The notes under the pieces were generated by a model that worked only from the letters and a program-made list of their open reading frames with translations, was not told the DNA's origin and did not search any database. Of a DNA stretch of 43,356 bases, positions 23,450 through 32,061 are shown piece after piece (position 1 is the first letter of the stretch; each line of letters opens with the position of its first letter). Made by a program: the position numbers and the translations under genes. Origin of the DNA: Candidatus Woesearchaeota archaeon (GTDB taxonomy: Archaea > Nanobdellota > Nanobdellia > Woesearchaeales > SKGA01); NCBI GenBank assembly GCA_016926395.1, contig JAFGOT010000017.1:1-43356 (forward strand), written 5' to 3'.

Positions 23450-24907
23450 ATGGAGTACAAAGAATTAATTAAAAAATTGTCAAGTAGCGAAGGTGAAGAA
23501 GCTTCAAAGATAATGAAAGAACTAGGGCAATTTCTAACAAAATGCACTCCAGGACAAAGAACAACATTTTCTGCTGAATGCATAAGTGCAATTCCTAAAG
23601 CAAATGAAAAAAGAAAAGGTTCACTAGGATTCTTAATAGCATTAGCGAACATAAATAGAGAATTGATAACAGACTTACTACGCTCTGAGTCACCAATAAT
23701 TAGAGAACAAACAATTAAAGGTTTACTTCACCAAGGAGAAGAATACATTTTAGAATTAGAAACTAGGCTGAAAGAAGAGAAACTATATCGAATAAAAAAA
23801 TGGATTTTATTAACTCTTGGAAATGTTGGGACAAAAAAAGCAATTAAAATAATTGAAGAAGCCAAAATAGAGCCTCAAATATTCTCTACAAAAGAAAAAA
23901 TATTATCACAATTCAAACAAGAAAAAAAACACAATCAAAAAATTACAGGAAAAGGAGGGCTAATGTTAGTTCAGACAGTGATGGGCGCAGAAGAAAGTTT
24001 TTTAGAACATTATGATTTAAGAGGAGTAAGATTTGGAGGGGGAATTATTCAATTAGATGGAGAATTTGAATTTGATGATTTTGCAAAAAATAGAAGCATA
24101 TTTCACTACGGAGTATTTCTTGGAAGATTAAACGAAATAGAAAATGTAGTCAAAAAAAGATTTGGAGAAAAAGAACAATATTGTGTTGAATACACAAATG
24201 AAATCCATGGTGAAAAAGAAAGACTTAGTGAATTTCAAGCAGAACTATCAAAACAAGGCTTCGAATATAATTCTAAAGCACCACTAATATTAAGACTGTT
24301 GAATGAAGATGAAGGAATGCTTCTAATTAAACCACTAATCAAAGAAAATTTAGAATATTTACCTGCAAGCATAAATCGTGTTGTTGCAAGTGTTGTTAAT
24401 TTAGTCTCTGAGAATGAACACGGCAAAGCAAACATAATTCTAGACCCTTGTTGTGGAAGCGCCACATTATTATGTGAGCACCACGCAATGAGCGAACAGA
24501 GAACAGCGACAAAAAATAAATCTAGAGACGAACATGTAAAAAAGTATGTTGGAATAGATAAAGATAAAGAAGCAATAGAAAAAGCTAAGAAAAATTCAGA
24601 AGAATATAAATTAAAAATTGAACTTCACAATAAGAAATTTCAAGAAGTTTTACCAACACGAGCAGCAGATTTAGTTTTTTGTAACCCTCCATTTGACATT
24701 AGAATTAAAGAATACTTTGATTATAATGAACTAGTTAAATTTATTTCTAGAAACACAACAAAAAACATGACAGCAATTATTTATACAGTTAAAAAACAAG
24801 ATTTAAGAGACGCTTGCGAAAACAATAATTTAGAAATAATCAAAGAGATAAAATTAAAACTTAAAAAAATAAGTCCAAGTATTTTTATTATTAAAAAATT
24901 AAATTAG
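23450..24907 (+). CDS. HEAT-repeat/RNA methyltransferase fusion (Trm14/TrmG10-like)
   Basis: Residues 1-150 are short helical repeats of HEAT type (ESPIIREQTIKGLLHQGEEYILELETRLKEEK). The middle holds the DLRGVRFGGG and SIFHYGVFLGRL segments and a THUMP-like region (SINRVVASVVNLV). The C-terminus is a Rossmann methyltransferase: ILDPCCGSATLLCE (motif I), YVGIDKDKEAIEKAKKN and the catalytic VFCNPPFDIRI (NPPF motif). This points to an N2-guanine or N6-adenine methyltransferase acting on RNA, most likely tRNA. The HEAT extension is not usual for Trm14. A TTTTTATTTAAAAG box upstream supports the start. It overlaps the convergent psd gene by 17 bp. Confidence 0.75.
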   Translation: MEYKELIKKLSSSEGEEASKIMKELGQFLTKCTPGQRTTFSAECISAIPKANEKRKGSLGFLIALANINRELITDLLRSESPIIREQTIKGLLHQGEEYILELETRLKEEKLYRIKKWILLTLGNVGTKKAIKIIEEAKIEPQIFSTKEKILSQFKQEKKHNQKITGKGGLMLVQTVMGAEESFLEHYDLRGVRFGGGIIQLDGEFEFDDFAKNRSIFHYGVFLGRLNEIENVVKKRFGEKEQYCVEYTNEIHGEKERLSEFQAELSKQGFEYNSKAPLILRLLNEDEGMLLIKPLIKENLEYLPASINRVVASVVNLVSENEHGKANIILDPCCGSATLLCEHHAMSEQRTATKNKSRDEHVKKYVGIDKDKEAIEKAKKNSEEYKLKIELHNKKFQEVLPTRAADLVFCNPPFDIRIKEYFDYNELVKFISRNTTKNMTAIIYTVKKQDLRDACENNNLEIIKEIKLKLKKISPSIFIIKKLN

Positions 24908-25814
24908 CAGAAACACCAAGTGAATCTCCTGCTTTAATGGATGTTTCTAAACCAAGTTTAGTATTGTTAATTAAATCAATATCGAAAATAACTTTATTTT
25001 TTTCGAAAAATAATAAAATGGTAGATCCACCAAATTGGAAGTAACCTTTTTCTTCACCTTTACTAAATCGTCTTCCAAAAAATGTTTGAACAATAGAACC
25101 AACCATCGTTGCCCCAACTTCACAATAAGCAACATCCCCAAACACATCAGAATGAAGAATAGAATATGAACGCTTATTCTCACAAAATATTCTGGCACGC
25201 TTCCTTAACGCGATTGGAGAAACAGAATAATAAGACCCAGAAATATGATGGGAAGAAATTAAATTTCCTGAAAACGGAAAATGAAAACGATGATAATTAC
25301 TTGGCGCTAGACAAATAATACAAAAAGAACCACTCAAAAATCGTTCAGCCAATTTTTTATTTTTAAAAAAACTAGCCAAAGAAAATCTTTGACCTTTAAC
25401 ATAAAAAGAATTAAAATTGTAAGTTTTATCAAAAGCCAAAATTTTACCATCACAAGGAGAAACAAGTAAGTTCTCAGAAGAGGAAAAATCACGAGCATCT
25501 TGATTTAGCTTTCTAGTAAAAAAATCATTAAAAGAATTAAACAACTTATATGATAAAAAAGAATCAGACATATCAACATCATATGAATCAATAAAAGGTT
25601 TAATCTTTTTTCTTGAAGAGTATTTATCCATTAAATTTCCATAGAAAGAAGAAAGAAACTTTCTTTTAACTAAAACAAACAAACTTAGTCGTCCAAAGGG
25701 TTTATAGTAAAGCCATTTCAAATAACTAAAAGAAGGAGAATATTCCTCTTCTAGAAGACCAGATTGCCTATTAATGTAAGAAATAAAATTCTTTTTTGAA
25801 CTAACCTTGACCAC
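24891..25814 (-). CDS. psd: Phosphatidylserine (archaetidylserine) decarboxylase
   Basis: Pyruvoyl-dependent enzyme producing ethanolamine head groups. Seen are NDFFTRKLNQDARDF, VSPCDGKILAF, the APSNYHRFHFPFSG catalytic His region, GDVAYCEVGATMVGSI and FGGST, the self-cleavage site whose Ser becomes pyruvate. Length 307 and the long N-terminus resemble the clostridial/PSD-II style. In an archaeon the substrate would be archaetidylserine (inference). It lies 66 bp downstream of the PIG-L/ATP-grasp operon on the same strand and may share its mRNA, but could be unrelated to it. Confidence 0.92.
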   Translation of the reverse strand: MVKVSSKKNFISYINRQSGLLEEEYSPSFSYLKWLYYKPFGRLSLFVLVKRKFLSSFYGNLMDKYSSRKKIKPFIDSYDVDMSDSFLSYKLFNSFNDFFTRKLNQDARDFSSSENLLVSPCDGKILAFDKTYNFNSFYVKGQRFSLASFFKNKKLAERFLSGSFCIICLAPSNYHRFHFPFSGNLISSHHISGSYYSVSPIALRKRARIFCENKRSYSILHSDVFGDVAYCEVGATMVGSIVQTFFGRRFSKGEEKGYFQFGGSTILLFFEKNKVIFDIDLINNTKLGLETSIKAGDSLGVSANLIF

Positions 25815-25879
25815 AAATACAACGGAAGAGAAGATTGTTTAAAATAGTTTGTGTAAAAAGAAAAATTATTTTTTAGCAA

Positions 25880-26617
25880 CTAATGTCTGGAATTCTCAAA
25901 ACGCTCAAAAGCAGAAAAAAGTTCTTTTCTAGTCGGCTTAATCAAAGATATTTTTTCAAAACGAAGACGTTTAGCATTTTTTAGAATAGAATAATCGTTT
26001 AACTCAACTGGACGTCGATACTCTCTTGTTTTATAACGATCTAGATTAATATTTTGTGATTTGTAGACCATACTAAGAATTTTTCTTTTTAATGCTTTTT
26101 CTTCAGCAGTAGGTTTTACAACTTTGAAATCAGCAACAGAAGGAATTTCATATTTTCTTTTACGAACAAGATTATTGGAATATTCGATTAACTCAGCACC
26201 AACAGCTTTAGCAACAAACCACGCACAAAAACGAACAACATCATGATCAGGATGATTACCCTCATAACAAAGAGTGTGAATTGTTTTTATCTTGTGTTCA
26301 TGAGCATACATTATCAAAGAATCAACGATAAAAGGAATGTGATTTTGTGTTTCTTGATCATTAACACCTAAAAACTTTATATCAGATTCATCAACTCCCA
26401 GAACAATTCCTGAAATTTTTGTTTCTGCTTCTCGAATCTTCATATAATGTTCTCTTGAAACATAACCCTTGTTTAAAAAGAACTCCTCACCATAACGAGG
26501 ACCGCCATTTGTAATAACAACTAAATGTGAATCAGATGCATTTCGCATAACACTAATCCCCATACTAATTATTTCATCATCCATATGAGGTACTAAGTAA
26601 AGGTGTTTATTCGCCAT
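25880..26617 (-). CDS. PIG-L/LmbE family deacetylase, copy A
   Basis: Zn-dependent N-deacetylase family that includes MshB (mycothiol), BshB (bacillithiol) and PIG-L. PHMDDE (11-16) is the H-x2-DE zinc motif, and GNHPDHDVV near 126 supplies the second histidine set. A C-terminal extension of about 60 basic residues (KRKYEIPSV to the end) is beyond the family core. It overlaps the upstream ATP-grasp gene by 11 bp, hence the same operon. It probably removes an acetyl group from a GlcNAc-type intermediate. It is the last gene of the GT81, PIG-L, ATP-grasp, ATP-grasp, PIG-L series. Confidence 0.88.
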   Translation of the reverse strand: MANKHLYLVPHMDDEIISMGISVMRNASDSHLVVITNGGPRYGEEFFLNKGYVSREHYMKIREAETKISGIVLGVDESDIKFLGVNDQETQNHIPFIVDSLIMYAHEHKIKTIHTLCYEGNHPDHDVVRFCAWFVAKAVGAELIEYSNNLVRKRKYEIPSVADFKVVKPTAEEKALKRKILSMVYKSQNINLDRYKTREYRRPVELNDYSILKNAKRLRFEKISLIKPTRKELFSAFERFENSRH

Positions 26618-27782
26618 CTAAATTCAACTCTTTTTTAAAACGCTTGAAAAAAGGATGATTAATATCTTTAAACTGTGAATTAAAAACATTTCGGTCTCGA
26701 GAATCAAAATAAGCGAATGCACATATATTTTTGTATGAATTAAACAATTCCGCTTCTGAAACAGTTCCTTCAACAACATGCTTCCAATCTCTTCCTTCAT
26801 CTACCCATTGAACACCATATTTAGCCTTAGGTAACATAGATAATTGACCATTTTTACTTTGGTGAAATAATAAAGGAACATTGGAACCCGCAGCTCTAGA
26901 AACATCAACATTTCCACTAATTCTATAATTAGCTTCAATAAAATAATAATCGCCGTTGATTGAACTTCTTTTGAAATCTATATCAACCGGACCATTCAAA
27001 CTTAGTTCTTTTAAAAATGCATTTGAGAGACGTTCAAGTTCAGGGTTATAAACAGTCTCTAAAAAAGTTCCACTTCCAACCAACATATCAGGATGTTGTC
27101 TTATTTTCTGAATAACTACAGGCGTATAAGGAGTTCCATCTGAAAGAACAAAACCTTGAGTCTCGAATAAATCAGTGACTAAACCAGGAACATACTCAGC
27201 AATAAGAAGATGAGAACAATACTTTATTTTTTCATTAATCAATTTTTTTAATTCATCTTTATTATCTGCAATACCCATCATATCTTTATAGCCTTCAAGG
27301 CTATTCTCAGGTTTTACAAAAGCAGGAAAAACAGCATTTTCAATTATCTTATCTGTAGAATCTCCTTTGACTAAAATAGCATTTTGAGGAACTTTAAGAC
27401 CTGCTTTCTCTGCAACAAGACCCATCTCTTTTTTAGACATTATCTTTTCTAAATCATACTTATCAGAATCAGGAACATGATAGTAGGGTTTCAATTCATT
27501 TCCAAACTTAGCGATGAATTCAACCATAGGATCTGAAGCAACAAAAATAGTAGCAGGAGATTCAAGATGTTTAGCATTCTCTAAAAGAAATTCCAAAGTC
27601 ATTTCATAAGAATCATTAATTGAAATTATAGAATTATTAACAAAAGAAGAATTTTGCGCTATTGGAGAATACTTAGTAGTATGAATTCCTAAAATATCAA
27701 TATCATTTCCACTCAGACATTTTGCTGTAGCATACCCTGTTGAACTCAAATCTAAAATTACTGCAGATCCTTCTTTTTTCAT
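26607..27782 (-). CDS. ATP-grasp ligase, COG3919-like
   Basis: Carboxylate-amine ligase fold. The N-terminal part AVILDLSSTGYATAKCLSGNDIDILGIHT resembles COG3919. The ATP-grasp region runs from DLEKIMSKKEMGLVAEKAGLKVPQNA, through PAFVKPENSLEGYK, to the metal-binding end DIDFKRSSINGDYYFIEANYRISGN (E-x-N). Such enzymes activate a carboxylate as acyl phosphate and join it to an amine, often an amino acid or small peptide. A GGTG ribosome binding site sits 7 bases before the ATG, and the upstream ATP-grasp gene ends two bases before. It presumably couples a carboxylate to the amine freed by a PIG-L deacetylase. Confidence 0.85.
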   Translation of the reverse strand: MKKEGSAVILDLSSTGYATAKCLSGNDIDILGIHTTKYSPIAQNSSFVNNSIISINDSYEMTLEFLLENAKHLESPATIFVASDPMVEFIAKFGNELKPYYHVPDSDKYDLEKIMSKKEMGLVAEKAGLKVPQNAILVKGDSTDKIIENAVFPAFVKPENSLEGYKDMMGIADNKDELKKLINEKIKYCSHLLIAEYVPGLVTDLFETQGFVLSDGTPYTPVVIQKIRQHPDMLVGSGTFLETVYNPELERLSNAFLKELSLNGPVDIDFKRSSINGDYYFIEANYRISGNVDVSRAAGSNVPLLFHQSKNGQLSMLPKAKYGVQWVDEGRDWKHVVEGTVSEAELFNSYKNICAFAYFDSRDRNVFNSQFKDINHPFFKRFKKELNLDGE

Positions 27783-27784
27783 AA

Positions 27785-29101
27785 TTACACCTTTTTAATA
27801 TAAGATTTAACCATATTTGTTAAATTAATTTCTTGAATTGATCTATTAATCTCATTTTCCGCAATTGACAAAATATTACAAATTGGCTCTTCTGCGGGAA
27901 TAATAGTTCCTTTTTCATGAACTCCAAAAATACCACCCTCCAAATCATTGAAAGAATCTTTTTTAGATTTTACAGGAAAATCACCAACTATTTTAACAGC
28001 ATGAGGAAGTTTATACACTTGCTTTTTCCAAACAAAATCATCAGAATCAACCAAATAATTAGTATCTATTTGATTTCCTAAAAGAGCTTGTGCTTCAACA
28101 TCCATGAATTTTTTTCTTTCAGGATTTAACTTATCCATATGAAGAGCAACTTCTAAACTAGTTCCACCAGAACGAGGATTAATTTCAATAAAATAAATTG
28201 AATTATTTTTTAAGAAATCAGTTCCCCACATACCCAAATAAGGCAATTTGTTATTTTTCAACTCACCACCAATAATATCTAAATACGTCTTGAAATCTTC
28301 TGAAAAACTTTGTTTCTGATTATTATAACCAGTTCCGCACCAAGAAGTTTGGTTTCTTAAAACCATCTCTGAAATAGGACCGCTAAGAACATTCCCAAAA
28401 ATATCAACTATACTGTATGTTGAAAGTGAACTAGCATCATCCAACCAAGTTTCAACAATGTAAGGAACATCCCCTTTTTCTTTAATCCAATTTTTTAGTT
28501 GGTTTTGATTTTGGATTCGTTTAATTCCTGTACCACCACCGCCTAACTCAACAGCAACGGCAACACCTGCTCCTTTATCAAGTCGTTTTACAACATCAGA
28601 TAATTCATCTTTAGAAGTGATGACAGGATTATTAAGAGGAACTTTTCCATTCAATAATTTTTTATTTTCTAATTTATTATCAAAATAGTTAACAGATTCA
28701 AAACTTGGAGCTAAAGTTATAATTCTAGGATTTTCAAATTGCATTCCTTGATTCATAGTTAAAGGTTTCATATACACAACAGAATCATTTAGTAAAACAG
28801 TATCAATAATTTTTTTCAGACCCTCATCTTCAGAAGCTAATTTACTAATTAAGTAAGGTTGTTCAAAATTATTTTGAACAATAAATCTTTTTGATATATC
28901 TTTTTTTAAATCAGGATTTATTACAATAGTATTTGGAGGTAAACTTTTTTGAAAAAAAGAAGTTATTACACCAATTTCAAAATCTGAATAAAGCTCATTA
29001 AAATTCTCAACAGAATAAGGAGATGCTGCAATCACAAACATTTTTGGTTTGTTGGTTTTAAAATTAACACTATTATATACAATATTATTCAAATTGATCA
29101 C
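27785..29101 (-). CDS. ATP-grasp ligase, second and divergent copy
   Basis: 438 residues. A pre-ATP-grasp part (MFVIAASPYSVENFNELYSDF) leads to the glycine-rich loop AVELGGGGTGIKRI near 190 and DVPYIVETWLD. The metal-binding strand GMWGTDFLKNNSIYFIEINPRSGGTS (E-x-N near 310) is intact. It is only distantly like its neighbour, so the two likely use different substrates. The start is GTG, overlapping the upstream PIG-L stop by 17 bp; an internal ATG at residue 21 is possible. It could ligate a second amino acid or act on another carboxylate in the same product. Confidence 0.82.
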   Translation of the reverse strand: MINLNNIVYNSVNFKTNKPKMFVIAASPYSVENFNELYSDFEIGVITSFFQKSLPPNTIVINPDLKKDISKRFIVQNNFEQPYLISKLASEDEGLKKIIDTVLLNDSVVYMKPLTMNQGMQFENPRIITLAPSFESVNYFDNKLENKKLLNGKVPLNNPVITSKDELSDVVKRLDKGAGVAVAVELGGGGTGIKRIQNQNQLKNWIKEKGDVPYIVETWLDDASSLSTYSIVDIFGNVLSGPISEMVLRNQTSWCGTGYNNQKQSFSEDFKTYLDIIGGELKNNKLPYLGMWGTDFLKNNSIYFIEINPRSGGTSLEVALHMDKLNPERKKFMDVEAQALLGNQIDTNYLVDSDDFVWKKQVYKLPHAVKIVGDFPVKSKKDSFNDLEGGIFGVHEKGTIIPAEEPICNILSIAENEINRSIQEINLTNMVKSYIKKV

Positions 29102-29855
29102 CTATAAAATTCATAAAATTAATTCGAACATCTTCTGGTTTAGACTCTCTAATCCAAGGACTAAGATAAGGAACTTTTTGCAAAAGCACATCTAAAATAA
29201 AATCTCGTTGACCAAATTCTTCAACAGACAATAAGTGATTTTTTAGAATACCTTCTTGTGAGGAATATATTTTTAGCAAATCTTTTTTTTTAGATAATTC
29301 ATCTTCATTTAAAGTCCTTTTGTAAAAACTCAAATAAGTAGAAGTGGGTGGAAATTCAGTTATACAAACACCTTCATCAAATTTATAATTTGGAAACTCC
29401 CAAACAGGAATACTATTATTTTTAGCAACCATGTGACTTGCAAACCAAGCAACTTCATGATCAGGGTGTGTTTGAGGAAAACCATGAGTTACAATTTGTT
29501 CTATTTTCCAATCAACTACAAAAGAGTCTAACTTTTCTATTACCTTAGAAACATTATTAATTAAGTCTTGATCGCTAAATTTAAAATTAAAAAAATTAGC
29601 GACACCTAAAGATTCAAAAGCTTTAGAATCTTCTTCCAATCTCTTTTTTGCATATTCTTTTGGATTTTTGTAGGAAACACCATCGTCACCCACCACAGGA
29701 TAATCTATTTCAAATAAAGGAGCACCATCAGTTAAAGTAAGAACATAAGAATTTTCAGGACAATCCAAAATAGTTATACCTGCAAAAATAGGAATATCAT
29801 CAGGATGAGCACCTACAAATAAAGTTTTTTTATTAAGTGAAAATAATTTGTTCAT
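29085..29855 (-). CDS. PIG-L/LmbE family deacetylase, copy B
   Basis: FVGAHPDDIPIFAG (13-26) is the AHPDD zinc motif, slightly altered after DD (Ile replaces the usual Glu). HGFPQTHPDHEVAWFA near 123 is the second metal-binding part. Length 256 is normal. It is distinct from copy A, with little identity outside the motifs, so it is not a recent duplicate. GGGGGTTTAA is the ribosome binding site before the ATG. It is second in the operon, right after the GT81 transferase, so it may act on the first glycoside. The D-D-I change could affect activity. Confidence 0.87.
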   Translation of the reverse strand: MNKLFSLNKKTLFVGAHPDDIPIFAGITILDCPENSYVLTLTDGAPLFEIDYPVVGDDGVSYKNPKEYAKKRLEEDSKAFESLGVANFFNFKFSDQDLINNVSKVIEKLDSFVVDWKIEQIVTHGFPQTHPDHEVAWFASHMVAKNNSIPVWEFPNYKFDEGVCITEFPPTSTYLSFYKRTLNEDELSKKKDLLKIYSSQEGILKNHLLSVEEFGQRDFILDVLLQKVPYLSPWIRESKPEDVRINFMNFIGDQFE

Positions 29856-29884
29856 TTAAACCCCCTTTAAAAAAATAAAAAAAA

Positions 29885-31150
29885 CTAAAAAGAAATTGAT
29901 GACTCAACAGAAGGCTTAACAAAAGATTCATTTTCTTTGAAAGAATCAAGCAAAATATTAACTCGTTCTACAGTAAAGTCATTGGCCATAGAGTGGATTA
30001 AAAACTTGTTCTCGGAATAATATGAATTAGCGTTCAGTTCTGGTAAGATAAGAGTTTTGTTTAATATTGACGTATCAACTAACCTCTCCTCTATTAAATC
30101 ACCATATAATCTAACTTGCTCAACGTCATCAACATGAACACTGTTTAGTGAAGCAACTTTTGTAAAGTTAAGTTTGAAAATTCTAGGATTTTTTACTATT
30201 TGAGAGAATGTTTCAGGAAAATCTTCTTTTAGCGCTCTAAAGTAAGCACCAATTATATTTTTTCCAATCATTTTTTTACCTTCTAATTCAGTAGAAGTTT
30301 GATCGACAATTCCAAGGTTTACATCAATTGCTAATGCGGCTTCATCCAATAAGTTGCTTATTTGCATAAGTGAATAAACTTCAATACCATACCTTGTTGG
30401 AATTCGCATATTTTTCCAAATGTCAGCAGAAGCACCATAACCACCAGAAATAGGCCCTTCAAATTCATTCACCCCAGGATGAGTGCCAATATCATTAAGA
30501 AGCTGCATAAGTGGTCTTGCTAAATTTCGACTCACACAACTATTTAATAAAGTATCACAAGTAGGAATAACTCTACCTTCTTCATTGCAAAAATCAATAA
30601 CCGTTTGCCATTCATCTTCTAGTTCGAAAGTAGCCTTCACTAATTGAGCATCTTCTTTTTCAATAGGACCTATTAACCCATTCAAAAATCTTGGATGAAT
30701 ATTGAAAAAATCACTATCTAAAAATATAAAATGGTCGCCAGTAGCAACTGCCATTCCAACATACATTGTTCGACCTTTACCAGGTGCTTTTCCTGGTTCT
30801 ACGGTTTTTTTACCAAATAATTTTTCAAATCGAGGATCAAAAACACTAACAGCTTTAACAGGCAAAGGTAAACCTTTTTCTTTTGCTAATGCAATCATAG
30901 AAGCAAAAGGTTCTGTTTTGATTGCAGATGAAAGAAATTCATTAATAGTTCTACCATCGTCTGAACTATCAGCTAAAATAATTTCATGAATAAAACCAGC
31001 TTCCATCAATTCTGCAAATTCAGGAAGATATCTTCCAATTGTTTGATGCTCATTTCGTGCTGGAAGAATCACACTAATTTTTTTAGTGCCGGAGGGTGTT
31101 GTTTTTGCCAAATCGTCATATTCTCTGTGGTGTTTTCGTAGTATTTTCAT
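29885..31150 (-). CDS. GT81-type glycosyltransferase (glucosyl-3-phosphoglycerate synthase-like)
   Basis: GT-A fold with LPARNEHQTIGRYL, EIILADSSDDGRT, GKAPGKGRTMYVGMAVATGDHFIFLDSDF (the DSD metal motif), QLVKATF, then ARPLMQLL and FEGPISGGYGASADIW and RYGIEVYSLMQI, the order and spacing known from GpgS. GpgS transfers glucose to 3-phosphoglycerate; acceptor use here is open. Length 421 exceeds GpgS (about 330) by a C-terminal helical extension. It is the first gene of the operon, with a TATA box about 40 bp upstream and a short leader. It should start the pathway by making a phosphorylated or acidic glycoside. Confidence 0.82.
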   Translation of the reverse strand: MKILRKHHREYDDLAKTTPSGTKKISVILPARNEHQTIGRYLPEFAELMEAGFIHEIILADSSDDGRTINEFLSSAIKTEPFASMIALAKEKGLPLPVKAVSVFDPRFEKLFGKKTVEPGKAPGKGRTMYVGMAVATGDHFIFLDSDFFNIHPRFLNGLIGPIEKEDAQLVKATFELEDEWQTVIDFCNEEGRVIPTCDTLLNSCVSRNLARPLMQLLNDIGTHPGVNEFEGPISGGYGASADIWKNMRIPTRYGIEVYSLMQISNLLDEAALAIDVNLGIVDQTSTELEGKKMIGKNIIGAYFRALKEDFPETFSQIVKNPRIFKLNFTKVASLNSVHVDDVEQVRLYGDLIEERLVDTSILNKTLILPELNANSYYSENKFLIHSMANDFTVERVNILLDSFKENESFVKPSVESSISF

Positions 31151-31185
31151 AAAAAATCACGTCTTTAAAAGCGGGAATGTTAATT

Positions 31186-31200
31186 CAAATATAAATATAA
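31186..31200 (-). promoter_or_regulatory. TATA box of the GT81/PIG-L/ATP-grasp operon
   Basis: The minus strand reads TTATATTTATATTTG, 36-50 bp upstream of the ATG at 31150. The rest of 31201-31370 holds no gene, only AT-rich sequence with GGTTAAAAAACC and AGTATACT near-palindromes that could be operators. Confidence 0.55.
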
Positions 31201-31370
31201 CGTTTTTTTAACAATTCACTTAGCATAAATATATGTAAAATGGCTAAATAACGCCAAAATAAACTTCTTTTCGCAAAAAAAGGTTAAAAAACCATGTAGA
31301 AAGGCCAAAAAAGAGAATTTCTATAAAAGAACAAACCCACACCAATATACAATATAGTATACTAAAACAC

Positions 31371-31384
31371 AATATTTATATACT
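31371..31384 (+). promoter_or_regulatory. TATA box of the divergent winged-helix gene
   Basis: AATATTTATATACT is centred about 27 bp before the ATG at 31405, predicting a leaderless mRNA and fixing that start. Confidence 0.6.
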
Positions 31385-31404
31385 AGTATGTCAATGTCAG
31401 ATGT

Positions 31405-31812
31405 ATGGTTATGTTGTTCAATCAATTTAACCTTCCCGAAGATGTGTATGAAATCATCTTCGCAACTACACAACAAGTGGAAGTTGCTCGACTCCTAATC
31501 GATGAGATGAAGGTCAAGGGAGGAGAGATTGGAAAAACAGAAATGAGTCTCTTTGCTACCGCTCTACATGACGGTATAACAACAGAAACTATGACCAACG
31601 GTCCTTTCCGGCAGAAAAAGAAGGTGAGTATATCATACAATAAACGGCAATTTTACGACCGTATATTGACCCCAATGAAAACAATGGGCTTAATCGATTA
31701 TGATTTGTACAAAAAAACGTACAAAATCAGCGAGAAGTTCAATAAGAACATGATGAGAATCGGTCTTATGTGGCTTCAAGAACTTCGAAAAAGTCCGCTT
31801 GAATTACGATAA
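31405..31812 (+). CDS. Probable winged-helix DNA-binding protein, 135 residues
   Basis: No family is recognised with certainty. Helices in the first 80 residues (EVARLLIDEMKVKGG, KTEMSLFATALHDG) lead to KRQFYDRILTPMKTMGLIDYDLYKKTYKIS, which reads as a recognition helix followed by a beta wing (KKTYKIS). The protein is small and basic at the C-terminus. Codon choice differs from the neighbours (CGG, CTC, GAG, GTC and GGA-rich, higher GC), a sign of recent acquisition from a virus or plasmid. It is divergent from the GT81/PIG-L/ATP-grasp operon and could regulate it, or may be unrelated cargo. Confidence 0.6.
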   Translation: MVMLFNQFNLPEDVYEIIFATTQQVEVARLLIDEMKVKGGEIGKTEMSLFATALHDGITTETMTNGPFRQKKKVSISYNKRQFYDRILTPMKTMGLIDYDLYKKTYKISEKFNKNMMRIGLMWLQELRKSPLELR

Positions 31813-31859
31813 AACAACCAAAGCAACAACAAACTTTATCGTTTTCAAATAACCCCCTA

Positions 31860-31878
31860 AAAGCACATCATGTGCTTT
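31860..31878 (+). terminator. Hairpin after the winged-helix gene
   Basis: AAAGCACA, loop TCA, TGTGCTTT: perfect 8-bp arms, 48 bases after the stop codon, in a stretch of foreign-looking composition. It may be a terminator or an operator. Confidence 0.45.
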
Positions 31879-31970
31879 CACGATTAATAGAAGTTGGATG
31901 GCAACATCCTTCTCCTTTGTAAACCCCCCAAGAAAAGAAGGTGTCTTCCGCGAGAGTTTCTTCTTGTAAA

Positions 31971-31990
31971 CCACCCCTCCCCTAAACCCC
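31971..31990 (-). other. G-rich cluster with quadruplex potential
   Basis: The minus strand reads GGGGTTTAGGGGAGGGGTGG, three GGGG tracts and a GG with 1-4-base loops. Two more G tracts occur nearby (31924-31929 and 31853-31857), as well as a repeated TGTAAACC. This 31813-32060 interval has no ORF of note and is compositionally unlike the AT-rich surroundings. Confidence 0.5.
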
Positions 31991-32061
31991 TAACTTACGT
32001 GGAAGATCCTTCTTTTATTTTTTCTAAAATCAAAATATAACCAAAAATACACATCCCACAA

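Noticed and set aside
31971-31990. Telomere-like CCCCTAAA repeat
   Set aside because: Only one and a half units are present, in the middle of a chromosome-like window; treated as a G-rich cluster instead.
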